Positions 34,631-43,708 of a DNA stretch of 64,000 nt are shown piece after piece; the first letter of the stretch is position 1; each line of letters begins with the position of its first letter. The stretch comes from Sulfurivermis fontis. GTDB lineage: Bacteria > Pseudomonadota > Gammaproteobacteria > Thiohalomonadales > Thiohalomonadaceae. A model generated the notes under the pieces. The model searched no databases and had not been told where the DNA came from. It saw only the letters and a list, made by a program, of their open reading frames with translations. The stretch lies in contig NZ_AP018724.1 of assembly GCF_004001245.1 (NCBI RefSeq), positions 2,720,501 through 2,784,500 of the forward strand, written 5' to 3'. The position numbers and the translations under genes were made by a program.

Positions 34631-35827
34631 ATGAAACGCATTGCACTGGCCATCGCGGCCTGCTGCGCGGCGCCCGTCGGCGCCGCCGAGAACCACAGCT
34701 TCAATCCGGACATCTCCCTCATCCTGCAGGGCCGTTACCTCAACGCCGAGGACATCGCGGAACGCCACATCACCGGCTTCCTGCCCGCCGGCCACGACCA
34801 TGGCAGCGAGCGCGGCTTCTCCCTCGATCACAGCGAACTGATGCTGTCGGCCAACATCGATCAGGCCTTCCGCGGTCAGGCCAATTTCGCCGTCGCCGAT
34901 GGCGAGGTGGAGATCGAGGAGGCCTGGTTCCAGACCCTCGGCCTGGGCCAGGGTTTCACCGTCAAGGGCGGCCGCTTCCTGTCCGGCATCGGCTACAGCA
35001 ACGAGCAGCACCCCCACGCCTGGGACTTCGCCGATCAGAGCCTGGTCTACCAGGCGCTGTTCGGCGCACACCTGATCCAGGACGGCGTGCAACTGCGCTG
35101 GCTGACGCCCACCACCACCTTCATCGAGTTCGGCGTCGAGGCCGCGCGCGGCCAGTTCTTCCCCGGCGCCGAAGCAGGCGGCGACAAGAACGGCGCCGGC
35201 AGCACCGCCGCCTTCGTGCACATCGGCGACGACTGGAACGAGTCGCACAGCTGGCGTGCCGGCCTGTCGTATCTGCATGCCGCCCCCAAGGCACGCGAGT
35301 CGCACCTGGAGGATGCCAGCGAAACCGAGGCGCTCACCGTGTTCAGCGGTGATTCCAACACCTGGCTGGTGGACTTCGTGTGGAAGTGGGCACCGGACGG
35401 CAACAGCCGCGAGCGCAATTTCAAGTTGCAGGCCGAATACTTCCAGCGCGAGGAAAAGGGCGAACTCACCTGCGCGGACAACAGTGCCGACGGCGGCGTA
35501 TGCAATGACACCACCGGCCGCTACAACGCCGACCAGTCCGGTTTCTATGCCCAGGCGGTATACCAGTTCATGCCGCGCTGGCGCGTCGGCTACCGCTACG
35601 ACCGGCTCGACTCCGGCACGGTGGATTTCGGCGCCAATGCCGGCCTGCTGGAGCACACCGATTACCAGCCAACACGCCATGGTCTGATGCTGGACTACTC
35701 GCCGTCGGAGTTCTCGCGCCTGCGCCTGCAACTGACCCGTGACGAGTCCATGCGCGGCGTGACCGACAATCAGGTCACCCTGCAGTATGCCATGAGCCTC
35801 GGCGCGCATGGCGCGCACCGCTTCTGA
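34631..35827 (+). CDS. Outer-membrane beta-barrel protein near metal-uptake genes
   Basis: A 398-residue exported protein (KRIALAIAACCAAPVGAAE signal) with alternating beta-strand patterns throughout and an aromatic C-terminal residue (HRF), as in outer-membrane porins. An HDHGS motif near residue 55 may touch metal. AGGAG lies before the ATG at 34631. The next gene, a zinc-type binding protein, follows after 11 bases, so it may be a metal-related porin. No plug domain was seen, so it is not a TonB receptor. Confidence 0.7.
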   Translation: MKRIALAIAACCAAPVGAAENHSFNPDISLILQGRYLNAEDIAERHITGFLPAGHDHGSERGFSLDHSELMLSANIDQAFRGQANFAVADGEVEIEEAWFQTLGLGQGFTVKGGRFLSGIGYSNEQHPHAWDFADQSLVYQALFGAHLIQDGVQLRWLTPTTTFIEFGVEAARGQFFPGAEAGGDKNGAGSTAAFVHIGDDWNESHSWRAGLSYLHAAPKARESHLEDASETEALTVFSGDSNTWLVDFVWKWAPDGNSRERNFKLQAEYFQREEKGELTCADNSADGGVCNDTTGRYNADQSGFYAQAVYQFMPRWRVGYRYDRLDSGTVDFGANAGLLEHTDYQPTRHGLMLDYSPSEFSRLRLQLTRDESMRGVTDNQVTLQYAMSLGAHGAHRF

Positions 35828-35838
35828 GAGAGGTCGGC

Positions 35839-36744
35839 ATGAAGCGCTATCTGATCTGTTTGCTGCTGCCCATCGGGCTGTGGTGGCACAGTGCCGCGCA
35901 CGCCGCATTGAACGTGCTCGCCTGCGAACCGGAATGGGGCGCCCTGGTGGCGGAACTGGCCGGTGACAAGGCCGCCATCCACGTTGCCACCACGCCGCGC
36001 CAGGACCCGCACCGCATCGAGGCACGCCCCTCGCTCATCGCCCGCGCCCGCAACGCCGACCTGCTGGTCTGCAACGGCGCCGAGCTGGAGATCGGCTGGC
36101 TGCCGCTGCTGCAACGCGAATCCGGCAATCCCCGCGTTCAACCCGGGCAACCGGGCTGGTTCGAAGCGGCGCAATACGTGGAACTGATCGAAAAACCATC
36201 GAGCCTGGATCGCAGTGCGGGTGACGTCCATGCCGCCGGCAATCCGCACTTTCACGTCGACCCGCGCAACCTTCTGCCGGTGGCCACGGCGCTGGCGGCA
36301 CGGCTGGCCGAGATCGATGCCGCCAACGCGGCCCATTACCAGCACCGGCTGACGGATTTCCGTCAACGCTGGCAGGCCGCCATCACACGCTGGGAGCAGC
36401 GCGCCGCACCGCTCCGGGGCATGCCGGTGGCGGTGCAGCACAAGAACTGGAGTTATCTGCTGCGCTGGCTGGGCATGAAGGCCGTCATCGACCTGGAACC
36501 GAAGTCCGGCGTCGAGCCATCGGCGGCCTATCTGGCCGAAGTGGTGCAGCGCCTGCGGCAGACGCCGGTACGCATGGTCCTGCGCGCCAGTTACCATTCG
36601 CCGCGCCCGGCACAGTGGGTGGCGCAGCACAGCGGCATCGCGGCAGTGGAGTTGCCGTTCACCGTCGGTGCCAGCGAACAGGCCACGGATCTGTTCGGCG
36701 TGTATGACGACATCATCGAACGCCTGCTGGAGGCATCGCAGTGA
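35839..36744 (+). CDS. ZnuA-like metal ABC transporter substrate-binding protein
   Basis: A 301-residue periplasmic binding protein of the cluster A-I (zinc/manganese) type with signal peptide ending SAAHAAL. Metal-ligand candidates are the histidine in RQDPHRIEARPS and the HFHVDPRN motif. It lacks the long His-rich loop of classic ZnuA. It overlaps the permease gene by four bases (GTGA). It probably binds zinc, but manganese is not excluded. Confidence 0.8.
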   Translation: MKRYLICLLLPIGLWWHSAAHAALNVLACEPEWGALVAELAGDKAAIHVATTPRQDPHRIEARPSLIARARNADLLVCNGAELEIGWLPLLQRESGNPRVQPGQPGWFEAAQYVELIEKPSSLDRSAGDVHAAGNPHFHVDPRNLLPVATALAARLAEIDAANAAHYQHRLTDFRQRWQAAITRWEQRAAPLRGMPVAVQHKNWSYLLRWLGMKAVIDLEPKSGVEPSAAYLAEVVQRLRQTPVRMVLRASYHSPRPAQWVAQHSGIAAVELPFTVGASEQATDLFGVYDDIIERLLEASQ

Positions 36745-37496
36745 TCGACGACCTCGCCATCATCGCACCCGCCTTCGCGGCGGGACTGCTGGTACTGGCC
36801 AGCCATGTGCCGCTCGGCCGGCGCGTGCTGGAGCGCGGCATCATCTTCATCGACATCGCCCTCGCCCAGTTCGCCTCCCTCGGCATGGTGCTGGCCCACA
36901 TCCTGCACCTGGAGTCGGCCTGGATCACCCAGGCCGGCGCCTTCGCCGCCGCCCTCATCGGCGCCGCCCTGCTCAACCTGAGCGAACGGCTGTGGCCCGA
37001 GGTGCAGGAGGCGATCATCGGCAGCAGCTTCGTGGTGACGGCCTCGCTGGCGATCCTGCTGCTGGCCAACGACCCGCATGGCGGCGAACAGCTGCATGAA
37101 CTGCTGGTGGGCCAGATCCTGTGGAGCCGCTGGCAGGACCTGCTGCCGCTGGCCGGCATCACGCTGCTGGTGCTAGGCGCCTGGTTCGGCCTCGATCTGC
37201 AACGCTCGCGTGCCGGCTTCTATCTGTTGTTTGCCCTGGCGGTGACCATGGCGGTGCAGATCGTCGGCGTGTACCTGGTGTTCGCCAGCCTGATCCTGCC
37301 GGCGCTGGCGGTACGGCACTGCGGCGCACGGCGCGGCCTGGCACTGGGCTACGCCATCGGCGCCCTCGGCTACGGCAGCGGCCTGCTGCTGTCACTGTGG
37401 TTTGATCTGCCCTCCGGTGCCATCATTGTATGCATGCTGGCTGCAGGAACGGCCGTGGTGCTGCCGCTGCTGCAACGGCGCCAATCAACGGCCTGA
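36741..37496 (+). CDS. ZnuB-like metal ABC transporter permease
   Basis: A 251-residue ABC-3 family permease with about eight helices. Family features are IIFIDIALAQFASLGMVLAH in the first half and VGVYLVFASLILPALAVRH in the second. It starts with GTG overlapping the binding-protein stop. No ATP-binding gene (znuC) lies on either side within this window, so its ATPase must be encoded elsewhere or is shared. Twelve bases separate it from the flavin-reductase-like gene. Confidence 0.82.
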   Translation: MIDDLAIIAPAFAAGLLVLASHVPLGRRVLERGIIFIDIALAQFASLGMVLAHILHLESAWITQAGAFAAALIGAALLNLSERLWPEVQEAIIGSSFVVTASLAILLLANDPHGGEQLHELLVGQILWSRWQDLLPLAGITLLVLGAWFGLDLQRSRAGFYLLFALAVTMAVQIVGVYLVFASLILPALAVRHCGARRGLALGYAIGALGYGSGLLLSLWFDLPSGAIIVCMLAAGTAVVLPLLQRRQSTA

Positions 37497-37508
37497 GGTA
37501 CACACGCG

Positions 37509-38006
37509 ATGAACGGAACGCCGCGCACGGACGACAACTCGATGCTGAACCGCCTGCTGCGCCTGTTGCGGCAGCGGCGCTGGGCCGCCCTGGCCACCAG
37601 TGCGGCCGACGGCTCACCGATGGCCTCGATGGTCGCCTATGTACCCGGCGATAACGCCGGCTGCCTCTACCTGCACCTGTCGCAGCTCGCCGCCCACACC
37701 GGCAATCTGCTCGCCAATGGCAAGGCGGCACTGGTGATCGGCGAAGAGGACAACGGCAGCGGCGACCCGCAGGAGCTGGCGCGCGTCACCCTGCAGGGAC
37801 AGGCTGTCGTCGTCGCGCGCGACAGCGAGGAATACCGCCAGGCGCGCGAGCGCTACCTGGAGCGCCTGCCGGCCTCCGCACGGCTGTTCGATTTTTCGGA
37901 TTTTCTGCTGTTCCGCCTCGACATCGACAGCGCCCGCTTCGTCGGCGGCTTTGCCCAGGCGCGCAGCTTCGACAGAGATGCGCTGTGCAATGTGCTCATG
38001 CGGTGA
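37509..38006 (+). CDS. PNPOx-like/HugZ-type flavin- or heme-binding protein
   Basis: A 165-residue split-barrel protein of the pyridoxamine phosphate oxidase superfamily. RWAALATSAADGSPMASMVAY is the family's N-terminal strand pair, and the end (FRLDIDSARFVGGFAQA) resembles the HugZ heme-utilization group. It may bind FMN or heme. It is the last gene of a plus-strand run that starts with the metal-uptake genes. Substrate unknown. Confidence 0.75.
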   Translation: MNGTPRTDDNSMLNRLLRLLRQRRWAALATSAADGSPMASMVAYVPGDNAGCLYLHLSQLAAHTGNLLANGKAALVIGEEDNGSGDPQELARVTLQGQAVVVARDSEEYRQARERYLERLPASARLFDFSDFLLFRLDIDSARFVGGFAQARSFDRDALCNVLMR

Positions 38007-38011
38007 GTTAA

Positions 38012-38119
38012 AGGCAGATACAAGTGACAAGAGGATGAATGCGCTACGTGCGTGCCGTTATGCAATGCCGTGCGCGCAGCGCACTCACTCACTTGCAACC
38101 TGTCACTTGTATCTGCCTT
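38012..38119. repeat. Dispersed element with perfect 19-bp inverted ends
   Basis: AAGGCAGATACAAGTGACA at 38012-38030 is repeated in inverted form at 38101-38119 without mismatch. The 70-base centre is itself partly self-complementary (TGCGCTACGTGCG against CGCGCAGCGCA). It fills the gap between two convergent genes and may serve as their terminator. Ends and centre resemble the element at 6796-6928. Confidence 0.75.
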
Positions 38120-38122
38120 GAT

Positions 38123-39553
38123 TCACCCCTTGACGCACGCCATGGGCAGCAGCCGCGCCACCTTGCGCGCCAGGCCCGCAGCATCCGCCGCGTCGACCAC
38201 TGCAGAGACATCCTTGTAGGCACCCGGCGCCTCCTCCGCCACGCCACGCAGTGACGGACTGCGGATCACGATGCCGCGTGCAGCGAGGTCGTCCACCACG
38301 TCGCGGCCATGCCACTGCCGTGTCGCCGCGTGGCGGCTCATGGCGCGGCCGGCGCCATGACAGGCGGAACTGAAGGCGCGTGTCTCGCTTTCCCCGGTGC
38401 CGACCAGGATGTAGGAACTGGTGCCCATGGAACCGCCGATGAGCACCGGCTGGCCGACGGGGCGCAGATCCGGCGGCAGGTCGCGATGGCCCGGACCGAA
38501 GGCGCGCGTGGCGCCCTTGCGATGCACGAACAGGCGGCGCGCCTTGCCGTCGATGACATGCTCCTCGACCTTGCAAGTGTTGTGCGACACGTCGTACAGC
38601 AGATTGAGATGGGCCTGGGGGACCAGGCGCGCGAACACCTCACGCGTCAGATGGGTGATGATCTGGCGATTGGCCAGGGCGCAATTGATCGCCGCGCGCA
38701 TGGCGCCGAGGTAGCGCTGACCCAGCGGTGAGTCGATGGGCGCACAGGCCAGCTCGCGATCGGGCAGCCGGATGCCGTACTCGCCGGCGGCGATGGCCAT
38801 GTCCTTGAGGTATTCGGTGCCGATCTGGTGGCCCAGTCCACGCGAGCCGCAATGGATGCTCACCACCACATCATCGACCTTGAGACCGAAGGCCGCGGCC
38901 GCCGGCGCGTCGAATATCTCGGCCACGCGCTGCACCTCCAGGTAGTGATTGCCGGAACCGAGCGTCCCCATCTCATCGCGCTGGCGCCTCTTCGCCTGCG
39001 CCGACACCGCGGACGGCACGGCGCCACGCATGCAACCGTGTTCCTCGATGCGCGCCAGGTCCGCCTCGTCACCGTAGCCCTGCGCCACCGCCCACTGCGC
39101 GCCGCCGGCCAGCATGGCGTCCATCGCCTTGTCGTTGAGACGCAGCGCCCCGGTGCTGCCGACACCGGCGGGGATATGCTCGAACAGCGCATCGGCCAAC
39201 GCTGTCTTGCTGTGTTCCAGCTGCGCCACCGTCAGGCCGGTGTGCAGGGTGCGCACACCGCAGGAGATATCGAAGCCGACCCCGCCCGCCGATACCACGC
39301 CGCCCTCCTCCGCATCGAACGCCGCCACGCCGCCGATGGGGAAGCCGTAACCCCAGTGCGCATCCGGCATCGCATAGGAGGCCTGCACGATGCCCGGCAG
39401 CGTCGCCACGTTGCAGGCCTGCTCGAACACCTTGGCGTCCATGGCATCGATCAGCGCCCGACTGGCGAAGAGCACCGCCGCTACGCGCATCGCGCCACGC
39501 GGCGCGATCTCCCAGGAGAATGCTGACAATTGCTTCAACTCAGGAGGAGCCAT
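38123..39553 (-). CDS. rtcB: RNA ligase RtcB
   Basis: A 476-residue RtcB ligase that joins 2',3'-cyclic phosphate or 3'-phosphate RNA ends to 5'-OH ends using GTP and manganese. Signatures are YAMPDAHWGYGFPIGGVAAF, GVGFDISCGVRTL, GTLGSGNHYLEVQ, VSIHCGSRGLGHQIG and SACHGAGRAMSRHAA, the last holding the guanylated histidine. The start MAPPELKQ at 39553 is chosen because upstream in-frame codons are only translated heptamer repeats (LPLATCH units). Archease, its activator, is encoded just upstream. Confidence 0.92.
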   Translation of the reverse strand: MAPPELKQLSAFSWEIAPRGAMRVAAVLFASRALIDAMDAKVFEQACNVATLPGIVQASYAMPDAHWGYGFPIGGVAAFDAEEGGVVSAGGVGFDISCGVRTLHTGLTVAQLEHSKTALADALFEHIPAGVGSTGALRLNDKAMDAMLAGGAQWAVAQGYGDEADLARIEEHGCMRGAVPSAVSAQAKRRQRDEMGTLGSGNHYLEVQRVAEIFDAPAAAAFGLKVDDVVVSIHCGSRGLGHQIGTEYLKDMAIAAGEYGIRLPDRELACAPIDSPLGQRYLGAMRAAINCALANRQIITHLTREVFARLVPQAHLNLLYDVSHNTCKVEEHVIDGKARRLFVHRKGATRAFGPGHRDLPPDLRPVGQPVLIGGSMGTSSYILVGTGESETRAFSSACHGAGRAMSRHAATRQWHGRDVVDDLAARGIVIRSPSLRGVAEEAPGAYKDVSAVVDAADAAGLARKVARLLPMACVKG

Positions 39554-39565
39554 GTTCGAATCCCA

Positions 39566-39649
39566 GTGGCAAGTGGCAAGTGGCAAGTGGCAAGTGGCAA
39601 GTGGCAAGTGGCAAGTGGCAAGTGGCAAGTGGCAAGTGGCAAGTGGCAA
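39566..39649. repeat. Twelve perfect tandem GTGGCAA heptamers
   Basis: Exactly 84 bases of GTGGCAA repeated twelve times, 13 bases upstream of the rtcB start. An inverted arm with the same rhythm follows (ACTTGCAACTTGTCACTTG near 39673-39695). The array therefore can form a long hairpin between archease and rtcB. Copy number is likely to vary between strains. Confidence 0.9.
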
Positions 39650-39702
39650 GGAAGAGTGTGGGCCTTTTCTTGCTACTTGCAACTTGTCACTTGAAACTTC
39701 AT

Positions 39703-40122
39703 TCAAACATCCACCACGCACTGCGCATGCCACAACCCCTGCACATCCTGAAACACTCCCAGCTCAGTATAGGTCGCCCCCTTCACCTCCACCGCCGGGC
39801 GGTGGCGCGTCACATCCACCGGCTCGCCCCAGGCACGGGCGCGCAGCCGCGTGCCGTCCAGCTGCACCTCGAAGCGGGAGAACAGCATGTGGCGGACGGC
39901 CATCTCGTAGATCAAGGCGTTGAGCCAGTCCACCAGCAGCAATTCTCTATCCGGCGCCGTGCAGGCGATTTCCACCAGGCGCTCGGGGCGCACCCGTTGC
40001 GGATCACAGATCACGGCGGTGAGTGCCAGTGCGGCCTGGGCAAAGGCGCCGGCCAGATCCGGCGCAATGCCGGCGATACCGATATCTGCCTCGTGGGAAA
40101 AATGCTGCCAGGACGCCGTCAT
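39703..40122 (-). CDS. Archease (RtcB cofactor)
   Basis: A 139-residue archease, the protein that helps RtcB to guanylylation turnover and metal binding. Family marks are [11 protein letters not shown] at the start, [13 protein letters not shown] in the middle and [10 protein letters not shown] near the end. It is separated from rtcB by the repeat array and starts two bases from the end of the preceding outer-membrane gene. The pair suggests RNA repair after stress. Confidence 0.9.
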   Translation of the reverse strand: MTASWQHFSHEADIGIAGIAPDLAGAFAQAALALTAVICDPQRVRPERLVEIACTAPDRELLLVDWLNALIYEMAVRHMLFSRFEVQLDGTRLRARAWGEPVDVTRHRPAVEVKGATYTELGVFQDVQGLWHAQCVVDV

Positions 40123-40124
40123 GA

Positions 40125-41390
40125 TCAGAACATGGTGTGGGTGGACAGATAGGTGCCCTGGGTATCGGCAGCCAGGCCCCAGGCATAGTCGAGGCGGATG
40201 GTGACGTTGACGAAGGTCTGCACGCGCCAGCGCAGCCCCAGGCCCAGCGAAACCTTCAGGTCGGTCAGGTCCATGTCGGATACCTCGCGCCAGGCATTGC
40301 CCACATCGCTGAACAGCACGCCGCGCATCTGCGGATAGCCGGAAACGGGAAACAGATACTCGATGTTGCTCAGCAGCATGGCATTGCCGGCAACGTAGTC
40401 CTTGTCATAGCCGCGCAGCGTGGTGCTGCCGCCGAGATACCAGCCGTAGCGGTTGAAGGCCGTGCCCTTGGCCATGCCGAGCTGGAAACGATAGTCCAGG
40501 TTGGAGCGTTTCTGATCCAGCGGCAGGTGGCGGCGGTAATAGAACAGATGGCGGTGATAGCTGAAGTCACCCCACTGCGGCACCGCCAGCTCGGCACTGT
40601 AGCCGTACACCCGACCTCGCCGCCGGTAGCGTTCCTCGTCCACCTCGTTCAACTCCACCAGACCATTCAACTGCACGTCGCGCGCATCCTGGTAGGGCAC
40701 GGCGTCACCCTCAAGGTAGCGATAATCCTCCCACTGCGCCGCCATGCCGCCGCCGTAGCGCAGGCCGCGTGACGGGCCGGTCACCGACTGCCAGCGGTAC
40801 AGGCCGAAACGCAGGTTATGCGTGGTCTGCTCGTAACGCCCGGTTTCCGCGCCGGCGGTATCCAGCTGTCGTTCCACGCGCTGCACCTCGCCGCCGCCCA
40901 CGTCGAGACGATACGGCGTGCCGACGATGCGCGGATAGCTGTAGCCGACAGACAGCTCGCGCCGCGCCGGCGTTCCGGAATCCAGCGACTCCTTGATGAT
41001 CGACTCCACCTCGAAATGCTGGTTCAGGCCGAACAGGTTGTCGAAACGCAGCTCCATGCCGTATTCGGTCTCGCCATCGCCGCGCACGCCGATGCGCGGT
41101 ATCGGCAGGATGTACCACTTCTCCACCACCGTGATGAGCAGTACCGTGCCGACCTCTTCCTCCCGCAACTCGGCCTGCACCGACTTGAACAGCCCCAGGT
41201 TCATGATCGCCTGGCGCGATTCCTCGATGCGTTCCGCATCGACGACATCACCCGCTGCGATTGTCATCTCCTGCAGCATCACCTCCGGGCGGGTGGTTGC
41301 ATTGCCGGCAAAGCGGATGGCGGCCAATACCGCGCCATGGGCCTCACCCAGCAGCAACAGGCAGGACATGAAAATGGTCAGGAGGCGCAA
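40125..41390 (-). CDS. Omp85-type outer-membrane protein with POTRA domain
   Basis: A 421-residue exported protein: signal peptide ([18 protein letters not shown]), one POTRA-like domain (about 20-90; [18 protein letters not shown] and [13 protein letters not shown]), then a beta barrel with the Omp85 hallmark [14 protein letters not shown] and a C-terminal phenylalanine. It is shorter than BamA or TamA, which have more POTRA domains. Its clients are unknown. Cotranscription with archease is likely from the two-base gap. Confidence 0.85.
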   Translation of the reverse strand: MRLLTIFMSCLLLLGEAHGAVLAAIRFAGNATTRPEVMLQEMTIAAGDVVDAERIEESRQAIMNLGLFKSVQAELREEEVGTVLLITVVEKWYILPIPRIGVRGDGETEYGMELRFDNLFGLNQHFEVESIIKESLDSGTPARRELSVGYSYPRIVGTPYRLDVGGGEVQRVERQLDTAGAETGRYEQTTHNLRFGLYRWQSVTGPSRGLRYGGGMAAQWEDYRYLEGDAVPYQDARDVQLNGLVELNEVDEERYRRRGRVYGYSAELAVPQWGDFSYHRHLFYYRRHLPLDQKRSNLDYRFQLGMAKGTAFNRYGWYLGGSTTLRGYDKDYVAGNAMLLSNIEYLFPVSGYPQMRGVLFSDVGNAWREVSDMDLTDLKVSLGLGLRWRVQTFVNVTIRLDYAWGLAADTQGTYLSTHTMF

Positions 41391-41394
41391 GCGT

Positions 41395-42183
41395 TCATTC
41401 CATCAACATCCTGACTCCCAGCAGCGCCAGGAACAGGGCGAAGAAACGCTTCAACGCCGTAGTGGGCAAACTGTGCGCCAGCCAGGCGCCGAGAGGCGCG
41501 AACAGGATACTGCTGACGGCGATGCCGAACAGCGCGGGCAGATACAGATAGCCCAGCGCCTGCGCCGGCAGGCCGGCATTGCCGCTGCCGGTCCAGGCAA
41601 AGGCCACGGCACCGGCGACGGCGATGGGCAGACCGCAGGCAGCGGATGTCGCCACCGCCTGGCGCATCGCCACGCCGCACCACAGCAGGAAGGGAACCGT
41701 CAGTGTCCCACCGCCGATGCCGACGATGGCGGATACGCCCCCTATCACCGTACCGGCCGCACTCATGCCGATGCGACCGGGCAGGGCACGGTGGGCCTCC
41801 GGCAGCAGCGAGAAACCCATCTGTGCCGCCACCAACAACTCGAACACGCCGAACACGTTACGCAACGCCGCCGTCGGCAGCCCCGCCGCGAGCAGCGCCC
41901 CGAGAAACACACCGAGCACGATGCCGGGCAGCAGCTGCCACACGGCCGGCCATCGCACTGCGCCGCGCCGGTGGTGTGCGCGTACCGAGGAGAGAGAGGT
42001 GAACACGATGGTGGCAAGCGAGGTCCCCACCGCCAGATGCATGATCACACCCTGGTCAAACGCCAGGCCGGCGAACGCCCAGGCCAGCACCGGCACGATG
42101 ACGAGCCCACCCCCCACACCCAGCATCCCCGCCAGGGTGCCGGCAAAGGCGCCCAGCGCCAGATAGATCAACCACTCGGCCAC
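41395..42183 (-). CDS. TauE/SafE (TSUP) family permease
   Basis: A 262-residue membrane protein with about eight helices. LALGAFAGTLAGMLGVGGGLVI and GVSAIVGIGGGTLTVPFLLW are the two typical glycine-rich repeats. Relatives export sulfite or sulfonates and other anions. Given sulfite oxidation elsewhere in the window, sulfite export is plausible but not shown. It ends four bases before the Omp85 gene. Confidence 0.85.
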   Translation of the reverse strand: MAEWLIYLALGAFAGTLAGMLGVGGGLVIVPVLAWAFAGLAFDQGVIMHLAVGTSLATIVFTSLSSVRAHHRRGAVRWPAVWQLLPGIVLGVFLGALLAAGLPTAALRNVFGVFELLVAAQMGFSLLPEAHRALPGRIGMSAAGTVIGGVSAIVGIGGGTLTVPFLLWCGVAMRQAVATSAACGLPIAVAGAVAFAWTGSGNAGLPAQALGYLYLPALFGIAVSSILFAPLGAWLAHSLPTTALKRFFALFLALLGVRMLME

Positions 42184-42239
42184 GGTATGTCCTCAGGAAG
42201 AATGCAGCGGCAGCACTGCCCTACGGCACGGCATATGTT

Positions 42240-43604
42240 TCAACGCACCCACACGGTCTTGGCGTTGACGAATTCACGTATGCCGAGCAGCGACAATTCG
42301 CGGCCATAGCCGGAGGCCTTGATGCCGCCGAAGGGCAGGCGCGGATCACTCTTCACCAGGCCGTTGACGAAGGCGCAACCGCATTCCAGTTGCCGCGCGA
42401 CGCGCTCGCCGCGCGCGCTGTCCGCGGTCCACACGCTGCCGCCGAGACCAAAGCGCGAATCGTTGGCGATGCGCACGGCATCCGCCTCGTCACGGGCACG
42501 GATCACGATGGCCACCGGACCGAACAGCTCCTCTTCGTAGGCGCGCATGCCCGGCCGCACCTGATCGAGGATCGACGGTGCGTAATACGTCGTAGTGCCC
42601 TCCAGCGGACGACAGCCGGTGAGCGCCACCGCACCGGCGGCGATGCTGTCCGTCACCTGGCGGTGCAACTCGTCGCGCAGATCGGGGCGCGCCAGCGGCG
42701 CCAGGGTGGTGGCCTCGTCCATCGGGTCACCGGCCCGAAGCTGCTCCACCGCCGCCTGGAAGCGCGGCAGGAATGCAGCGGCGACGGCATCGACGACGAT
42801 GAAGCGCTTGGCGGCGATGCAGCTCTGCCCGCCGTTGAGGAAGCGCGAGGCCACCGCCTGCTGCACGGTCCAGTCCAGCTCGGCATCCTCCAGCACGATG
42901 AAGGCATCGGAGCCGCCCAGTTCCAGCACGCTTTTCTTCAGGCAGGCGCCGGCGGTGGCCGCCACCTGGCGTCCGGCCGGCTCCGAGCCGGTGAGCGTCA
43001 CCGCATGCACCCGCGCATCACGGATCACGCCCTCGACCTGGGCGGAGGAAATCATCAGGGTGCGAAACACGCCGGCAGGAAAACCGGCGTCGCGAAAGAT
43101 CGCCTCGATGGCCAGCGCGCACTGCGGCACGTTGGAGGCGTGCTTGAGCAGTCCGGTATTGCCGGCCACCAGCGCCGGCGCGGCGAAGCGGAACACCTGC
43201 CACAAGGGGAAGTTCCACGGCATCACCGCCAGCACCGTGCCGAGCGGCTGCCAGGCGACGAAGCTGCGGCCGGCGTCGGAGGCGATCTCCTCGTCGGCGA
43301 GAAAGGCCACGCCATGCTCGGCGTAGTACTCGCAGCCCAGCGCGCTCTTGTCCACCTCGGCCAGCGCCTCGCGCCGCAACTTGCCCATCTCCAGGGTGAT
43401 GGTGCGCGCCAGTGCCTCGCGCCGCTCGCGCAGGATCGCCGCCGCGCGCCGCATCAGCGCGCAGCGCTCGGCCAGCGGGGTCGCCGCCCAGGCCGGCGCC
43501 GCGCGCGCCGCCTCGGCCAGCGCCTGCTCGATGGCGGCGCTGTCCCAGGCCGGATACTCCGCCAGCCGTTCGCCGTTTGCCGGATTGATCGATTGGAAGG
43601 CCAT
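42240..43604 (-). CDS. NAD-dependent succinate-semialdehyde dehydrogenase-like protein
   Basis: A 454-residue aldehyde dehydrogenase. The general base glutamate is in LELGGSDAFIVLEDAE and the catalytic cysteine in LNGGQSCIAAKR; VMPWNFPLWQVFRFAAPA binds NAD. It is closest in style to the GabD/Sad group. The ATG at 43604 has GAGGTG seven bases upstream. It is monocistronic here and its true aldehyde substrate is unknown. Confidence 0.85.
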   Translation of the reverse strand: MAFQSINPANGERLAEYPAWDSAAIEQALAEAARAAPAWAATPLAERCALMRRAAAILRERREALARTITLEMGKLRREALAEVDKSALGCEYYAEHGVAFLADEEIASDAGRSFVAWQPLGTVLAVMPWNFPLWQVFRFAAPALVAGNTGLLKHASNVPQCALAIEAIFRDAGFPAGVFRTLMISSAQVEGVIRDARVHAVTLTGSEPAGRQVAATAGACLKKSVLELGGSDAFIVLEDAELDWTVQQAVASRFLNGGQSCIAAKRFIVVDAVAAAFLPRFQAAVEQLRAGDPMDEATTLAPLARPDLRDELHRQVTDSIAAGAVALTGCRPLEGTTTYYAPSILDQVRPGMRAYEEELFGPVAIVIRARDEADAVRIANDSRFGLGGSVWTADSARGERVARQLECGCAFVNGLVKSDPRLPFGGIKASGYGRELSLLGIREFVNAKTVWVR

Positions 43605-43708
43605 GCGTGTCACCTCGCTGCCGCGCTACGGATGTCTGATTATCGCACAGGCGGCAATGCGACTCGTGCCGCTGCTACACTCACCTTCAACAGCTCAGGG
43701 AGGGCCTC

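Noticed and set aside
39566-39649. Possible CRISPR array
   Set aside because: The units are seven bases, contiguous and without spacers; no cas genes are present.
39554-39733. N-terminal extension of RtcB by LPLATCH repeats
   Set aside because: The frame is open, but the residues are only the translated tandem heptamers; RtcB homology begins after the ATG at 39553.
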